In this document: in pieces, positions 7,772 to 15,453 of the stretch | Layout of the letters: each line of letters starts with the position of its first letter | Numbering within the stretch: the stretch's first letter is position 1 | From: Bacteroidia bacterium | Lineage (GTDB): Bacteria; Bacteroidota; Bacteroidia; Bacteroidales; Azobacteroidaceae | Assembly (NCBI GenBank): GCA_025996815.1 | Contig: BNTT01000057.1 | Coordinates: 1-17,184 of the forward strand | Direction: 5' to 3' | Length of the DNA: 17,184 nucleotides | Notes under the pieces: model-generated | The model's database searches: none | Told to the model about the DNA's origin: nothing | Seen by the model: the letters and a program-made list of their open reading frames with translations, nothing else | Program-made: the position numbers and the translations under genes

Positions 7772-9397
7772 TTAATTTTGTTTTTGTATATATCCATCTT
7801 TATATTGTTCCTGATATTTGTAAATATAATTTGGTAGTTGCTTTGACTCAAATAGATTTTTCAAGTCTGCAGTGTCAATTGCCTCAAAATTGTTCCAAAA
7901 TAAGATATGCTTCGTGTAATTTGCAAACAACGAAAAGGTCACCCTATTCGGAGCTAATGTTTTGAAAAGCACAAAACTTTCATTCAAACATTCAATAACC
8001 TTCTCTGTTTGATATATTCTCATATTCTTTTTTAAATCAAGTGCAAAGGTAGTCATTTTCATGAAATAATTATCTATGTATGATATAGGAGAAACAATAC
8101 GATGCAACGCAATATCATTCCAAACAGTTAAATTAAATAAAAGCCGTTCTCCTTCTTTTGTTAAATGAAAACTTAAATCATTTTTCAAATCAATCAATTC
8201 CATGTCATAAAGCCAATTCAATCGGGGCATCAAAACATGTTCCATATAGACTTCCGGCTTTTTCCAATCGTTTATTCTCCGTTCTATCATTTTTAATGGG
8301 AGTACCCTTTGTTCATTATTATCTTGAGCTTTATCAATAAACTGTGCAATTTGCGTTAACAATATGCTTTTAAATTCTTTTTTTAAGGATTTATATGCAA
8401 TAATAGGATTTATTGCTGTTTGTTCCAAAATTGCATATAAAAACCAATAATCTTCTTTCAATAAAAGTTCTAAAAAGAATGTTGTATCAAATTTTGATAA
8501 CACAAAAGGATTTGTATCAGGTACATCAATTTTGTCTTTTAAGATGTTATATACCTTTCCCGTTTTTCCAACTTCATAGACTCCGGCTGACTTATGTATT
8601 AGTCCTAAACTAACAGCCATTTCAATGTATGGATTTGCGGAATTTCCAGTTTTAGTGACAATAACATTCCCTTTTTTATTTTTATAAATTTGCAAAAATA
8701 AATCATACTCTGTGCAATATTTTTCAAACTTGAAATTGATTTTAGAAATCGGCACTTTCGATTGCTCATTAATCATTCTAAGCAAAACTTTCATGTACCC
8801 TAACCGTCTAATTTTTGTATTAGTGTTTAGAATTTTTACCTCAAATGATTCTTTCAATTCTGTTTGTGTGTTATAAAAAGGAGGAATAAAGAAGTCTGGA
8901 AGATTTGCTTCAATTTCGTTTAAGAGAAAATTGTAAAAAAAATCACTTGTCCAATAATCTTCATCAATGTTAATTTGAAATCCATACTCCCATGCTTCAG
9001 GACACCCATAGTCACTGCCGCAATCATCTATACAGAATTGCATTACTTCATAATCAGATATAGCTTCGGGATATTGTTTCTTTATGGCATTTATCAAGTA
9101 GTTCACATAATTTGTATATGATGTTTCAAAAAACATATCTTCCCTATCCTCATAAATAGGAGTAGATGCTTGTATGTATATTCTTGAAATTTCTTTGGAA
9201 AAAAGAACAGAAAAATCAATATCTGTAATTAGCACAAAATTATCATTGAAATCATCATCTTCCAAATCAAGAAATTCAATGATTATCTGAAATTTTGTAA
9301 AACAGAACCATAATTCGTGCTGTTGAACACGTAGAACAGATTCATGCTCATCGCTTTGCCTTCTTAGATATTCAAATATTTTTTTCATCTCGTTCAT
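7772..9397 (-). CDS. Unknown 541-residue protein with winged-helix-like segments
   Basis: No family recognised. I place the start at ATG 9395-9397 because it makes an ATGA overlap with the sspD stop; an open frame continues 6 codons further upstream to an alternative start. The N-terminal half is strongly acidic and aromatic, with a compact motif CIDDCGSDYGCPEAWEYG at about residues 122-139 that could bind metal. The C-terminal half has two stretches resembling winged-helix domains: PYIEMAVSLGLI with EVGKTGKVY (about 256-283), and LYDMELIDL with LTKEGERLLFNL (about 405-430). There is no P-loop, signal peptide or membrane segment. The position, between the sulfur-modification genes and the effector ATPase, suits a DNA-binding or modification-sensing subunit. 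That is inference. Confidence 0.75.
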   Translation of the reverse strand: MNEMKKIFEYLRRQSDEHESVLRVQQHELWFCFTKFQIIIEFLDLEDDDFNDNFVLITDIDFSVLFSKEISRIYIQASTPIYEDREDMFFETSYTNYVNYLINAIKKQYPEAISDYEVMQFCIDDCGSDYGCPEAWEYGFQINIDEDYWTSDFFYNFLLNEIEANLPDFFIPPFYNTQTELKESFEVKILNTNTKIRRLGYMKVLLRMINEQSKVPISKINFKFEKYCTEYDLFLQIYKNKKGNVIVTKTGNSANPYIEMAVSLGLIHKSAGVYEVGKTGKVYNILKDKIDVPDTNPFVLSKFDTTFFLELLLKEDYWFLYAILEQTAINPIIAYKSLKKEFKSILLTQIAQFIDKAQDNNEQRVLPLKMIERRINDWKKPEVYMEHVLMPRLNWLYDMELIDLKNDLSFHLTKEGERLLFNLTVWNDIALHRIVSPISYIDNYFMKMTTFALDLKKNMRIYQTEKVIECLNESFVLFKTLAPNRVTFSLFANYTKHILFWNNFEAIDTADLKNLFESKQLPNYIYKYQEQYKDGYIQKQN

Positions 9398-10494
9398 ATA
9401 AAACAATTTGCACAAAAATCACTATCATCAGCAAACATATCAATTAACAAAGAGTTTGATTCTTTCTTTGCTTTGTTTTCTTGCCTCTTGATAGCATCTA
9501 ATTTGATTTGGCGAATGCGTTCTGGCTTTATTAAATCTGCCAAACTTTCGCCTTGGTTCCAAGTGTAACCGTCTTTTTCAAATTCCATTGATTTTTGAAA
9601 TAAATCGAGATGTTGCTCGTATAGCCAAATCCATTCTATTTTTTGTTGGAAAAAACAGAAATAGCAACCGGAACGACTTCTATTGTATGTGCCCTTTTTC
9701 CCATCTACTTCAAATTCTATTGGTTTGTAGTAGGCAGGGATTCCAACTCCGCTATTTTCCAAAATCTGATAAATATCATTTATATCTAAAACATCTTCAT
9801 TTTCAACCAACGGGAAATAGTCCAATTTTCCAACAGGATAATCTGTTGTTTTTAGAAAAGCTAAAACCGCCCTATTAAATATTTTTACATCCAAGTCTAA
9901 TAAGGCATTAAGTTTTTTACTATAATAAAACTGCTTTGTCAATGGCGTCTTTATTATTTTAGTTGCCTGCTCTAAAATTTTATTTGCACAAACCATCTCA
10001 TAAATATCAATAAGCCTGTCAATGTTATCATTATGCAAAAATTTATTGATAACTTCCATACTCCAAATATTCCTGCGGAATGGAAAAATTGCCTGAATAT
10101 TCGGCTTTGTAGAAACATATCCTTCGCGCTCTTCATCGCCACGAATACCAACGTATGAAACAGTCGGTGCATCGCCTACAAATTTCTCAAATTCTGCCAA
10201 TTTCATTTTTTGCGTACACCACCGCGCCTGTGGCGAAGGCAAATATCCGCCACTTGATTTATAAAAGTGGTGAAATGGCGTTGGCTCCGGACTACCTTGT
10301 GCAGCTTTTAATCTTGTGATGTGTCCTAAAACAGACTCCAATCGATTTATTAGTTGCTCCGTTTCTTCCAATTCACAACCCGTATCAGAATTGTAAAAAT
10401 CAATTTTCAACTCTGGATATTTTTCTTTTAGATAAATAGCCAATGCTGCGCTATCTTTTCCTCCTGATATGCCTAATACGTGCCTAACCATCAT
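9394..10494 (-). CDS. sspD: SspD-like PAPS-reductase-family DNA sulfur transferase
   Basis: A 366-residue protein of the PAPS reductase/ATP pyrophosphatase family used in DNA phosphorothioation (DndC, SspD). The PP-loop SGGKDS is at residues 10-15, DTGCE at 37-41 and RWCTQKMK at 91-98. GIRGDEERE follows at 117-124, and SGCYFCFFQ at 275-283 supplies further cysteines (277, 280) for an iron-sulfur cluster, as in DndC. A second CxxC lies at the extreme C-terminus (Cys361, Cys364), which is unusual. The enzyme would adenylate or otherwise activate the DNA backbone for sulfur insertion, with sulfur delivered by a cysteine desulfurase. The start overlaps the end of the sspC-like gene by 11 bases; the second ATG at 10491 is equally possible. 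The family is clear. The Ssp rather than Dnd label rests on the DUF4007 and large-ATPase neighbours. Confidence 0.87.
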   Translation of the reverse strand: MMVRHVLGISGGKDSAALAIYLKEKYPELKIDFYNSDTGCELEETEQLINRLESVLGHITRLKAAQGSPEPTPFHHFYKSSGGYLPSPQARWCTQKMKLAEFEKFVGDAPTVSYVGIRGDEEREGYVSTKPNIQAIFPFRRNIWSMEVINKFLHNDNIDRLIDIYEMVCANKILEQATKIIKTPLTKQFYYSKKLNALLDLDVKIFNRAVLAFLKTTDYPVGKLDYFPLVENEDVLDINDIYQILENSGVGIPAYYKPIEFEVDGKKGTYNRSRSGCYFCFFQQKIEWIWLYEQHLDLFQKSMEFEKDGYTWNQGESLADLIKPERIRQIKLDAIKRQENKAKKESNSLLIDMFADDSDFCANCFI

Positions 10495-13400
10495 TATTGA
10501 TTTTTGTCTTTAATATTCTTAATAACGTACACACATCCAAATTATTGTCCCCTGAGAGGATTTTAATTATTTTTGCTTCTAATTCATTTGTTTTTTCTTT
10601 TTGATTTTCAGGCAAAATATATGATTGAGGTTTTATAGTTCCTTTTGTAGAAACCAACTCAAAATTGTAAATTTCAGCATTTAAGTTTTTATTCGCAACT
10701 TTTGATATGTCAATAAATTTGGTAAGAGCGACAAAAAGGTGTCGTAGTGTTTCAATCAATAATGCAATTTCGTTGTCTTTAATCGAAGCTAACGGTTTAT
10801 CAAACACAACAAAACAAATTGATTCATACCAAAGTGTTTTATCAAATTGAAGCATAAGCAATCGGTTGTGAAAACTTTTTTGTTTATTAGATAACAGATT
10901 AGTTTTTATCCCTTTAAATCTACTTTCTATTTCCGTTTTATAGTCCGCAAAATTATTTGATTGCAGTCCCAAAACTTCAATAACATTTTCTTCAATTTTA
11001 TTGATAAAATTGAAATAACAGGAACGCAACTCCCTTATTGCATTTTTAATCAACTCCTGATATTGCAACATAAATTCTTTGTTCGTTGGCAAAGAATCGT
11101 ATTTGAAGCCCAATGCATTGGGCAAATCTTCAAAAAATGCTTTTTCGGGATCGGTCGCCTTTGCTAATACACTACGAAATTTTGCTGTTTTAGGATTATC
11201 AAAATTTTGCGTATTTTTTGCGAACTCATTCAAATCATTGTAAAATCTCAAAAATGGTTTTATAGTTTCCAAAAAACTATCCTGAGTGATTAAATCCTTG
11301 TCATTGAGATTGATAAGATTTCGATACTGATTAAAGAACTCTATTTTTACTCCCTCGATGGCAAATGTCTTTATTCTAAATTCATTGGGCGATTTTTGCA
11401 ATAAATCAAGCACTTCACGATTGATATTTGGAATATACCTGCCTTCACTGTCATACAAGGAATAATCTTGTTTCCTGATAATCAAATAAACAGGAATCCA
11501 AAAATCTAAAAAGCCCTGTTTTAGTTTAAATGGTGCGGTTTTTAATATTTTAATTAAATCGCCCAATTTACGTTGTTTTTCAACGGCAGATTTCAAAAAA
11601 GCCTCACATTTATTCCATAAATTTTTGACAGAATCATTGTTTGGCTCGCATAAAGTATATGCGCCGTTATTTTTTCTGTGAATACCTGTATTTTTGAGTA
11701 AGGTATAATAAATCGTTTTTTCAGGCGGAAACTTATCGTCTTCAAATCCTAAATCGCTTGTTGCCACACAACTATCATCAATCAAAGTGTTTAACAATGT
11801 TACGCGAGCAAGTGAAATAGCACTGTTGATTTTCTGCCGGTTAAACAATTCATTTTGAATAATTGGCGTTGAAGAATAAACATCATCGCAAACTTCGGAT
11901 AGCAATTTATTAAAATCTGCCTGTGAGTGAATTTGTTTTTGTTCCCCTTTGTAGTACCATTCAATATTTTCCAAGAAAGACACTAAACTATAATTGACTG
12001 CTTTGTTCAAAATATCTTTTTCATAAGCAATTAAATTTTGTATTTCCTTTTCAGCGACTTTGTCTTCTATCAAAATCTGTTTTCGAACATATTCCAATTT
12101 TTGAATTTCGTACAAATGATTTACTATTGTATCTGAATTTTTGAAATGTACATACAATATTGCATCGTTACAGTTTTTTGAAGTTTCAATTATTTGCTCT
12201 TTGCTTTCTGGACTTGCAAAAACAAGGTTTATATAGCCGTCAATATCGTTCGACGGAATTAGCGTTTGTGCTTGATTTGAAAGACAATATTCAAAAAAAC
12301 GCGGAGTTCCTGTTTTATAAAATGAAGCATTTGCTTGTACAACTTTGAACTCAAAAAACACATTCAAATCGTCAATAAAATCAATAGGGCGAGGTACTTG
12401 TCCTGCCGCTTTGTAAAGTTCATCTTCGATATTTACATCTGTTCCGTCAAAAATAATATACTGCGATTTATATTTGGCAAAACGAATGATTTTCAGATTT
12501 TCAAGTTCGTTGATTACCTTTTCGGGATTAGAAATACTCAACGCTAATTTTGCATATTGGCACAATGCGGTTTCGTCAAAATTGATAGTATTGCCAAACA
12601 AATTGCATAAACCGATTGTCTTTACAATTTTGCTTGCATTTTCAATTTTTTCAACCGACAAATACCCTTCAACTCGTTCTAACGCGACTCGGATTGCCCG
12701 CCAATTTGTAGAATCGGCATTTACTTCCGACAAATAAGAGTAAAAATTGTAAATGATATAATCATAAACATTTGCCAAATTATAGGTTTGAGTATCTGTC
12801 GGCTCAAAGTTGTTGATAGAATTATTGTCTTTGGAACTTAAAAAAGAAAACAGCGAGCGTTCATTTTGTCCGTAGCGTTGAATGGAATAAGTGAGAACAA
12901 CCGCCGAGAAAACATCTAACGGATAAAGTTTTCGCGCAATATCAATCTCTAAATCACGATTGATAAATTTTGAATTTTGGGCTAACTGAAATAGTTCATT
13001 AAAGTTCTTTTCCGAAACAATATTTTTGCTTGCCGTTTCTATCTGTGCCGCAGCCAAATATAAAAGTTGTTCAACCGGCTCACTAAAAACGATTTCTTTA
13101 AAACGACCTTTTACTTTTTCCCATTCGTTGCGTTGCTGTTCGTTTAGTTTCTTGGAATATGCACCAAAACTTTGGTGCAAAGTAGTGATTAAAATGATAT
13201 TGTCGTGTTTCGGGTGATTAACAAACTCTGCTAACTGCTGTAAAAAATACAACTCTTTTTCAGGGTTATGGTTTGCTGCGTGTTCAAGTATTTTCCCAAA
13301 CTCATCAATTACAAGCAAAAGAAATTCCTTTCTCTTTTTATGCTCGGTCAATTTTTGTTCAAAGCGAGAAAAAAACTCTTTTGTGTTCACACTATTGCTT

Positions 13401-13714
13401 TCCAACTCCTCGCTCAAAAGATTAGAAAGTGTGTTGTAATCGCCTACAATATTGAGCGTTTGAAATTTTGCATATTCATTGAATTGTCCTTTGTTTTCAA
13501 ACAGAGATTTGGTATTCAGCAACAAATCCCTTTCCAATGCCGCCAAAAAACTTGATTTCCCTGTGCCGTAAGTTCCTACCAAAGTAAAACAATGAATGCC
13601 CGAATTGTAATCAGCAATTAAACTGCCTAAAACTCTGCGGGAGTTTGAAGTTACAATGTAGTGAAAATCATTGAACTGTACGGTTTTTATATTTGTTGAC
13701 AATGCGAATTTCAT
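10484..13714 (-). CDS. sspC: SspC-like large P-loop ATPase of the phosphorothioation module
   Basis: A 1076-residue cytoplasmic protein with an N-terminal ATPase domain. Walker A is GTYGTGKSS at residues 47-55, Walker B is FLLLVIDEFGK at about 131-141, and a sensor-like NIILITTLHQSF follows. The remaining roughly 800 residues are helical, with no motif I can name. A large ATPase encoded between a DUF4007 protein and a PAPS-reductase-like protein is the SspB-SspC-SspD arrangement, in which SspC supplies the ATPase needed for single-strand phosphorothioation. The start overlaps the DUF4007 gene by 4 bases (ATGA). The gene is intact and AT-rich like its neighbours. The P-loop ATPase call is firm. 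The SspC name depends on context and would need a profile search. Confidence 0.8.
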   Translation of the reverse strand: MKFALSTNIKTVQFNDFHYIVTSNSRRVLGSLIADYNSGIHCFTLVGTYGTGKSSFLAALERDLLLNTKSLFENKGQFNEYAKFQTLNIVGDYNTLSNLLSEELESNSVNTKEFFSRFEQKLTEHKKRKEFLLLVIDEFGKILEHAANHNPEKELYFLQQLAEFVNHPKHDNIILITTLHQSFGAYSKKLNEQQRNEWEKVKGRFKEIVFSEPVEQLLYLAAAQIETASKNIVSEKNFNELFQLAQNSKFINRDLEIDIARKLYPLDVFSAVVLTYSIQRYGQNERSLFSFLSSKDNNSINNFEPTDTQTYNLANVYDYIIYNFYSYLSEVNADSTNWRAIRVALERVEGYLSVEKIENASKIVKTIGLCNLFGNTINFDETALCQYAKLALSISNPEKVINELENLKIIRFAKYKSQYIIFDGTDVNIEDELYKAAGQVPRPIDFIDDLNVFFEFKVVQANASFYKTGTPRFFEYCLSNQAQTLIPSNDIDGYINLVFASPESKEQIIETSKNCNDAILYVHFKNSDTIVNHLYEIQKLEYVRKQILIEDKVAEKEIQNLIAYEKDILNKAVNYSLVSFLENIEWYYKGEQKQIHSQADFNKLLSEVCDDVYSSTPIIQNELFNRQKINSAISLARVTLLNTLIDDSCVATSDLGFEDDKFPPEKTIYYTLLKNTGIHRKNNGAYTLCEPNNDSVKNLWNKCEAFLKSAVEKQRKLGDLIKILKTAPFKLKQGFLDFWIPVYLIIRKQDYSLYDSEGRYIPNINREVLDLLQKSPNEFRIKTFAIEGVKIEFFNQYRNLINLNDKDLITQDSFLETIKPFLRFYNDLNEFAKNTQNFDNPKTAKFRSVLAKATDPEKAFFEDLPNALGFKYDSLPTNKEFMLQYQELIKNAIRELRSCYFNFINKIEENVIEVLGLQSNNFADYKTEIESRFKGIKTNLLSNKQKSFHNRLLMLQFDKTLWYESICFVVFDKPLASIKDNEIALLIETLRHLFVALTKFIDISKVANKNLNAEIYNFELVSTKGTIKPQSYILPENQKEKTNELEAKIIKILSGDNNLDVCTLLRILKTKINNDG

Positions 13715-14574
13715 TGGCTTGTATAGTATTTTTCTAAAACTTCGTTTTTATCTATTTCTTTGAGAAAAAACAACTGTTTAATACCACCGTCATCAGTATA
13801 TCTCAAATGTTTGGGATATTTTTCAATTAAAAGTAATACAGTGTCTATCAATTCTGTTTTACTCAAACAAAAAATCAAAGCCAAATCCATTAACTTGTCG
13901 AAAGAAACAATTTGTTCGCTGTGTTTATCATCAATTATGGCATACAAAAAAAAATCAGGAACTAATTCACTTCTTCCCTTTATGTTAAAGTACAGCGTTT
14001 TATTTTCGCTATTGGATTGACGAATAAGATTCAAATTGAGCAATAATGCGGCAAAATCTTCATTAGGTCGGTCTTGTTTTGGCATTACATAATTTTGCAA
14101 CAGCACACCAATATCCCTTTTAACTGTATTTTCGTTGTATAGATTGGCATACGCAGTTTCGGCATTTTTGCGTTTGAGAAAATGCTGTAATTGTTCTCTT
14201 GTAAATTCATGATTCTTTTCCTTATGAAAATCAACAAAAAACAGTTTGTAAATGCTTGCCAATTCGGTTTTTACAAGCATATAATGCAAGAGCCACAAAG
14301 TACCCAAATCTTCAATATATGGGTCTTTGCCGTTTTCGTTATCAAAGAGGAAATCTGCAATTTCTGTCGTGTTGCCTTCTTCGACCAAACCAAAAGCTCG
14401 CAACCAATAACGAATTGCAGCGACCATATTTTTCCCTACACCTAAGTTTACAACGGCATTTGGCTCATTAAAGTCTTTGTTTGCCAACACAAAATCGTAT
14501 CCTTTTTTCAGCCAAAGCGACTTGCAATAAAAAGATTCGTGTCCTGAAAATGTATATCTTATTTTTTCTGCCAT
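13711..14574 (-). CDS. sspB: DUF4007 protein, SspB-like (phosphorothioation nickase candidate)
   Basis: A 287-residue protein with the DUF4007 signature: YTFSGHESFYCKSLWLKKGYD at residues 8-27, then VVNLGVGKNMVAAIRYWLRA at 41-60 and LGTLWLLHYML at 90-100. DUF4007 proteins are encoded next to PAPS-reductase-like genes in phosphorothioation loci. I associate them with SspB, reported to nick DNA so that a single-strand sulfur can be placed, and this identification is from memory. The length is normal and there are no obvious breaks. The ATG follows immediately after the final stop of the broken XRE regulator (TAG then ATG), so translation was probably once coupled to that regulator. It is the first intact gene of the operon. 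Confidence 0.82.
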   Translation of the reverse strand: MAEKIRYTFSGHESFYCKSLWLKKGYDFVLANKDFNEPNAVVNLGVGKNMVAAIRYWLRAFGLVEEGNTTEIADFLFDNENGKDPYIEDLGTLWLLHYMLVKTELASIYKLFFVDFHKEKNHEFTREQLQHFLKRKNAETAYANLYNENTVKRDIGVLLQNYVMPKQDRPNEDFAALLLNLNLIRQSNSENKTLYFNIKGRSELVPDFFLYAIIDDKHSEQIVSFDKLMDLALIFCLSKTELIDTVLLLIEKYPKHLRYTDDGGIKQLFFLKEIDKNEVLEKYYTSQ

Positions 14575-14774
14575 CTATTTATTTATATTTTTTTCTGCTA
14601 TATTCAATACTTTATCTGCAACCTTATGTTCATCTTCCACTATGGCTGTAACACGGCGTTCGCCTTTCTCTATTTTGCAATAGGTTGCTGTATCAATTCC
14701 AAAGCGGTCGCCAACTTTCGTTGCGATAGTTGGCGTTCCTCGCGTAATTGTTTTATTCGTTCTACAAATTTCAT
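14575..14774 (-). pseudogene. XRE-family HTH regulator, frameshifted and internally deleted
   Basis: From ATG 14772-14774 the frame reads MKFVERIKQLREERQLSQRK and LATALE, a clean start of an XRE helix-turn-helix regulator, but stops at 14670 after 34 codons. The next part of the family pattern, IDTATYCKIEKGERR, is in a different frame just downstream, so one base (probably one A of GAAATTGAT) has been lost near 14700. That second frame then jumps straight to VTAIVEDEHKVADKVLNIAEKN, the usual C-terminus of small Bacteroidota XRE regulators. About 25-30 residues between GERR and this tail are missing relative to what I expect. The gene is therefore probably dead or encodes a short peptide. It sits directly behind the operon promoter, where an autorepressor would be expected. 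Confidence 0.75.
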
Positions 14775-14809
14775 AATACTTCAATGTTTTTATGTCTTAA
14801 AAATTTTGG

Positions 14810-14839
14810 CGAAGTTACAACTTTTTTCTGAATTAACAA
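14810..14839 (-). promoter_or_regulatory. Bacteroidetes-type promoter for the Ssp-like operon
   Basis: On the minus strand TTG (14837-14839) is followed, after 19 bases, by TAACTTCG (14810-14817). This is close to the Bacteroidetes sigma-A pattern, TTG at -33 and TAnnTTTG at -7, with one mismatch in the second box. Transcription would start about 30 bases before the XRE remnant. No other good promoter was noticed inside the operon. Confidence 0.6.
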
Positions 14840-14874
14840 CCAAAAGAAAGCAAGAACTTTTCAACTACAACCGC

Positions 14875-14913
14875 TTTAACACAATTTTGCCCAATCAACC
14901 AAATTGCGTTAAA
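14875..14913 (-). terminator. 13-bp hairpin between the dprA operon and the Ssp-like operon
   Basis: The arms are TTTAACACAATTT (14875-14887) and AAATTGCGTTAAA (14901-14913), with a 13-base loop. In minus-strand RNA the single mismatch becomes a G-U pair, so all 13 positions pair; in plus-strand RNA it is an A-C mismatch. This favours a function in the leftward transcript, after dprA and its two small genes. No clear U-run follows, so it may instead be a processing or operator element. Confidence 0.4.
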
Positions 14914-14986
14914 TTTAGAAGGTTTGCCCTGCAACTTGCCTGAATTGCTTGGCACAGATATTCAAACACCCTTTGCTTTCAATTTC

Positions 14987-15184
14987 TCAATCAACTTCCC
15001 TTAACGTCGCTATCTTTTCTTTAAACACTGTTATTTTTTGCGGCATCGCGCTTCGCTCGGTGGGTGGAAATTTGTATTTTTTTGTGTCATTGAATATCAG
15101 GGAAATGATTGGAAAATCATCACGATAGGCATCCTCTACGGTTGGCATATAGAGGTAATGATAATCGGGATGATTGATAATCAC
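14987..15184 (-). CDS. Small unknown protein, third gene of the dprA operon
   Basis: A 65-residue frame starting at GTG 15182-15184, which overlaps the TGA of the gene before it. It reads MIINHPDYHYLYMPTVED, then a short hydrophobic patch (FPIISLIFND) and a basic helix near the end. No family is recognised. After the stop at 14987 a second frame continues as KLIEKLKAKGV and stops at 14962. That continuation would extend the terminal helix (ATLREKLIEKLKAKGV), so a one-base change may have shortened the protein. The coupled start supports it as a real gene, but the composition gives little else to go on. Confidence 0.5.
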   Translation of the reverse strand: MIINHPDYHYLYMPTVEDAYRDDFPIISLIFNDTKKYKFPPTERSAMPQKITVFKEKIATLREVD

Positions 15185-15450
15185 ATCCTTGTGCTTACAG
15201 GCGAATGGTCATACAAAAAGTGCAGCCCGTAATGGATAAAATCCGTCAGAAACTTATCTTTTTGTTGTATCCGGCTTTCCAACTCCGCTTTGCGGCTGTC
15301 ATATTCCGCAACAACCAGCTGTTCAGCATCAACAAGTCGTTGGCTCAGCGTTCTAATCCCGTTTATAGCCTCATCGTTCCACACAAACCGCTCGTTCAAA
15401 ATCCTTTTGCGGTCGTCAAGGCAAATTTCAATGTCACTTAACATTTTCAT
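15181..15450 (-). CDS. Small coiled-coil unknown protein behind dprA
   Basis: An 89-residue protein starting at ATG 15448-15450, three bases after the dprA-like stop. It is charged and helical. DRKRILNERFVWNDEAINGI is followed by a likely coiled coil, LSQRLVDAEQLVVAEYDSRK then AELESRIQQKDKFL, ending in an aromatic patch (FIHYGLHFLYDH). No family is recognised. The tight spacing to the dprA-like gene and the 4-base overlap with the next small gene imply one operon, so it may partner with the DprA-like protein. The DNA is richer in G+C than the Ssp-like operon, like dprA itself. Confidence 0.6.
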   Translation of the reverse strand: MKMLSDIEICLDDRKRILNERFVWNDEAINGIRTLSQRLVDAEQLVVAEYDSRKAELESRIQQKDKFLTDFIHYGLHFLYDHSPVSTRM

Positions 15451-15453
15451 ATC

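Noticed and set aside
14575..14784. 69-codon frame read as one intact protein
   Set aside because: Its first part is out of frame with the HTH sequence and starts at a TTG. Only its second part (IDTATYCKIEKGERR onward) matches an XRE regulator, so it is better described as a frameshifted pseudogene.
14875..14913. Integron attC recombination site
   Set aside because: The stem is continuous with no unpaired spacer between R and L boxes, and the GTTRRRY box is not matched (GTTAAAG).
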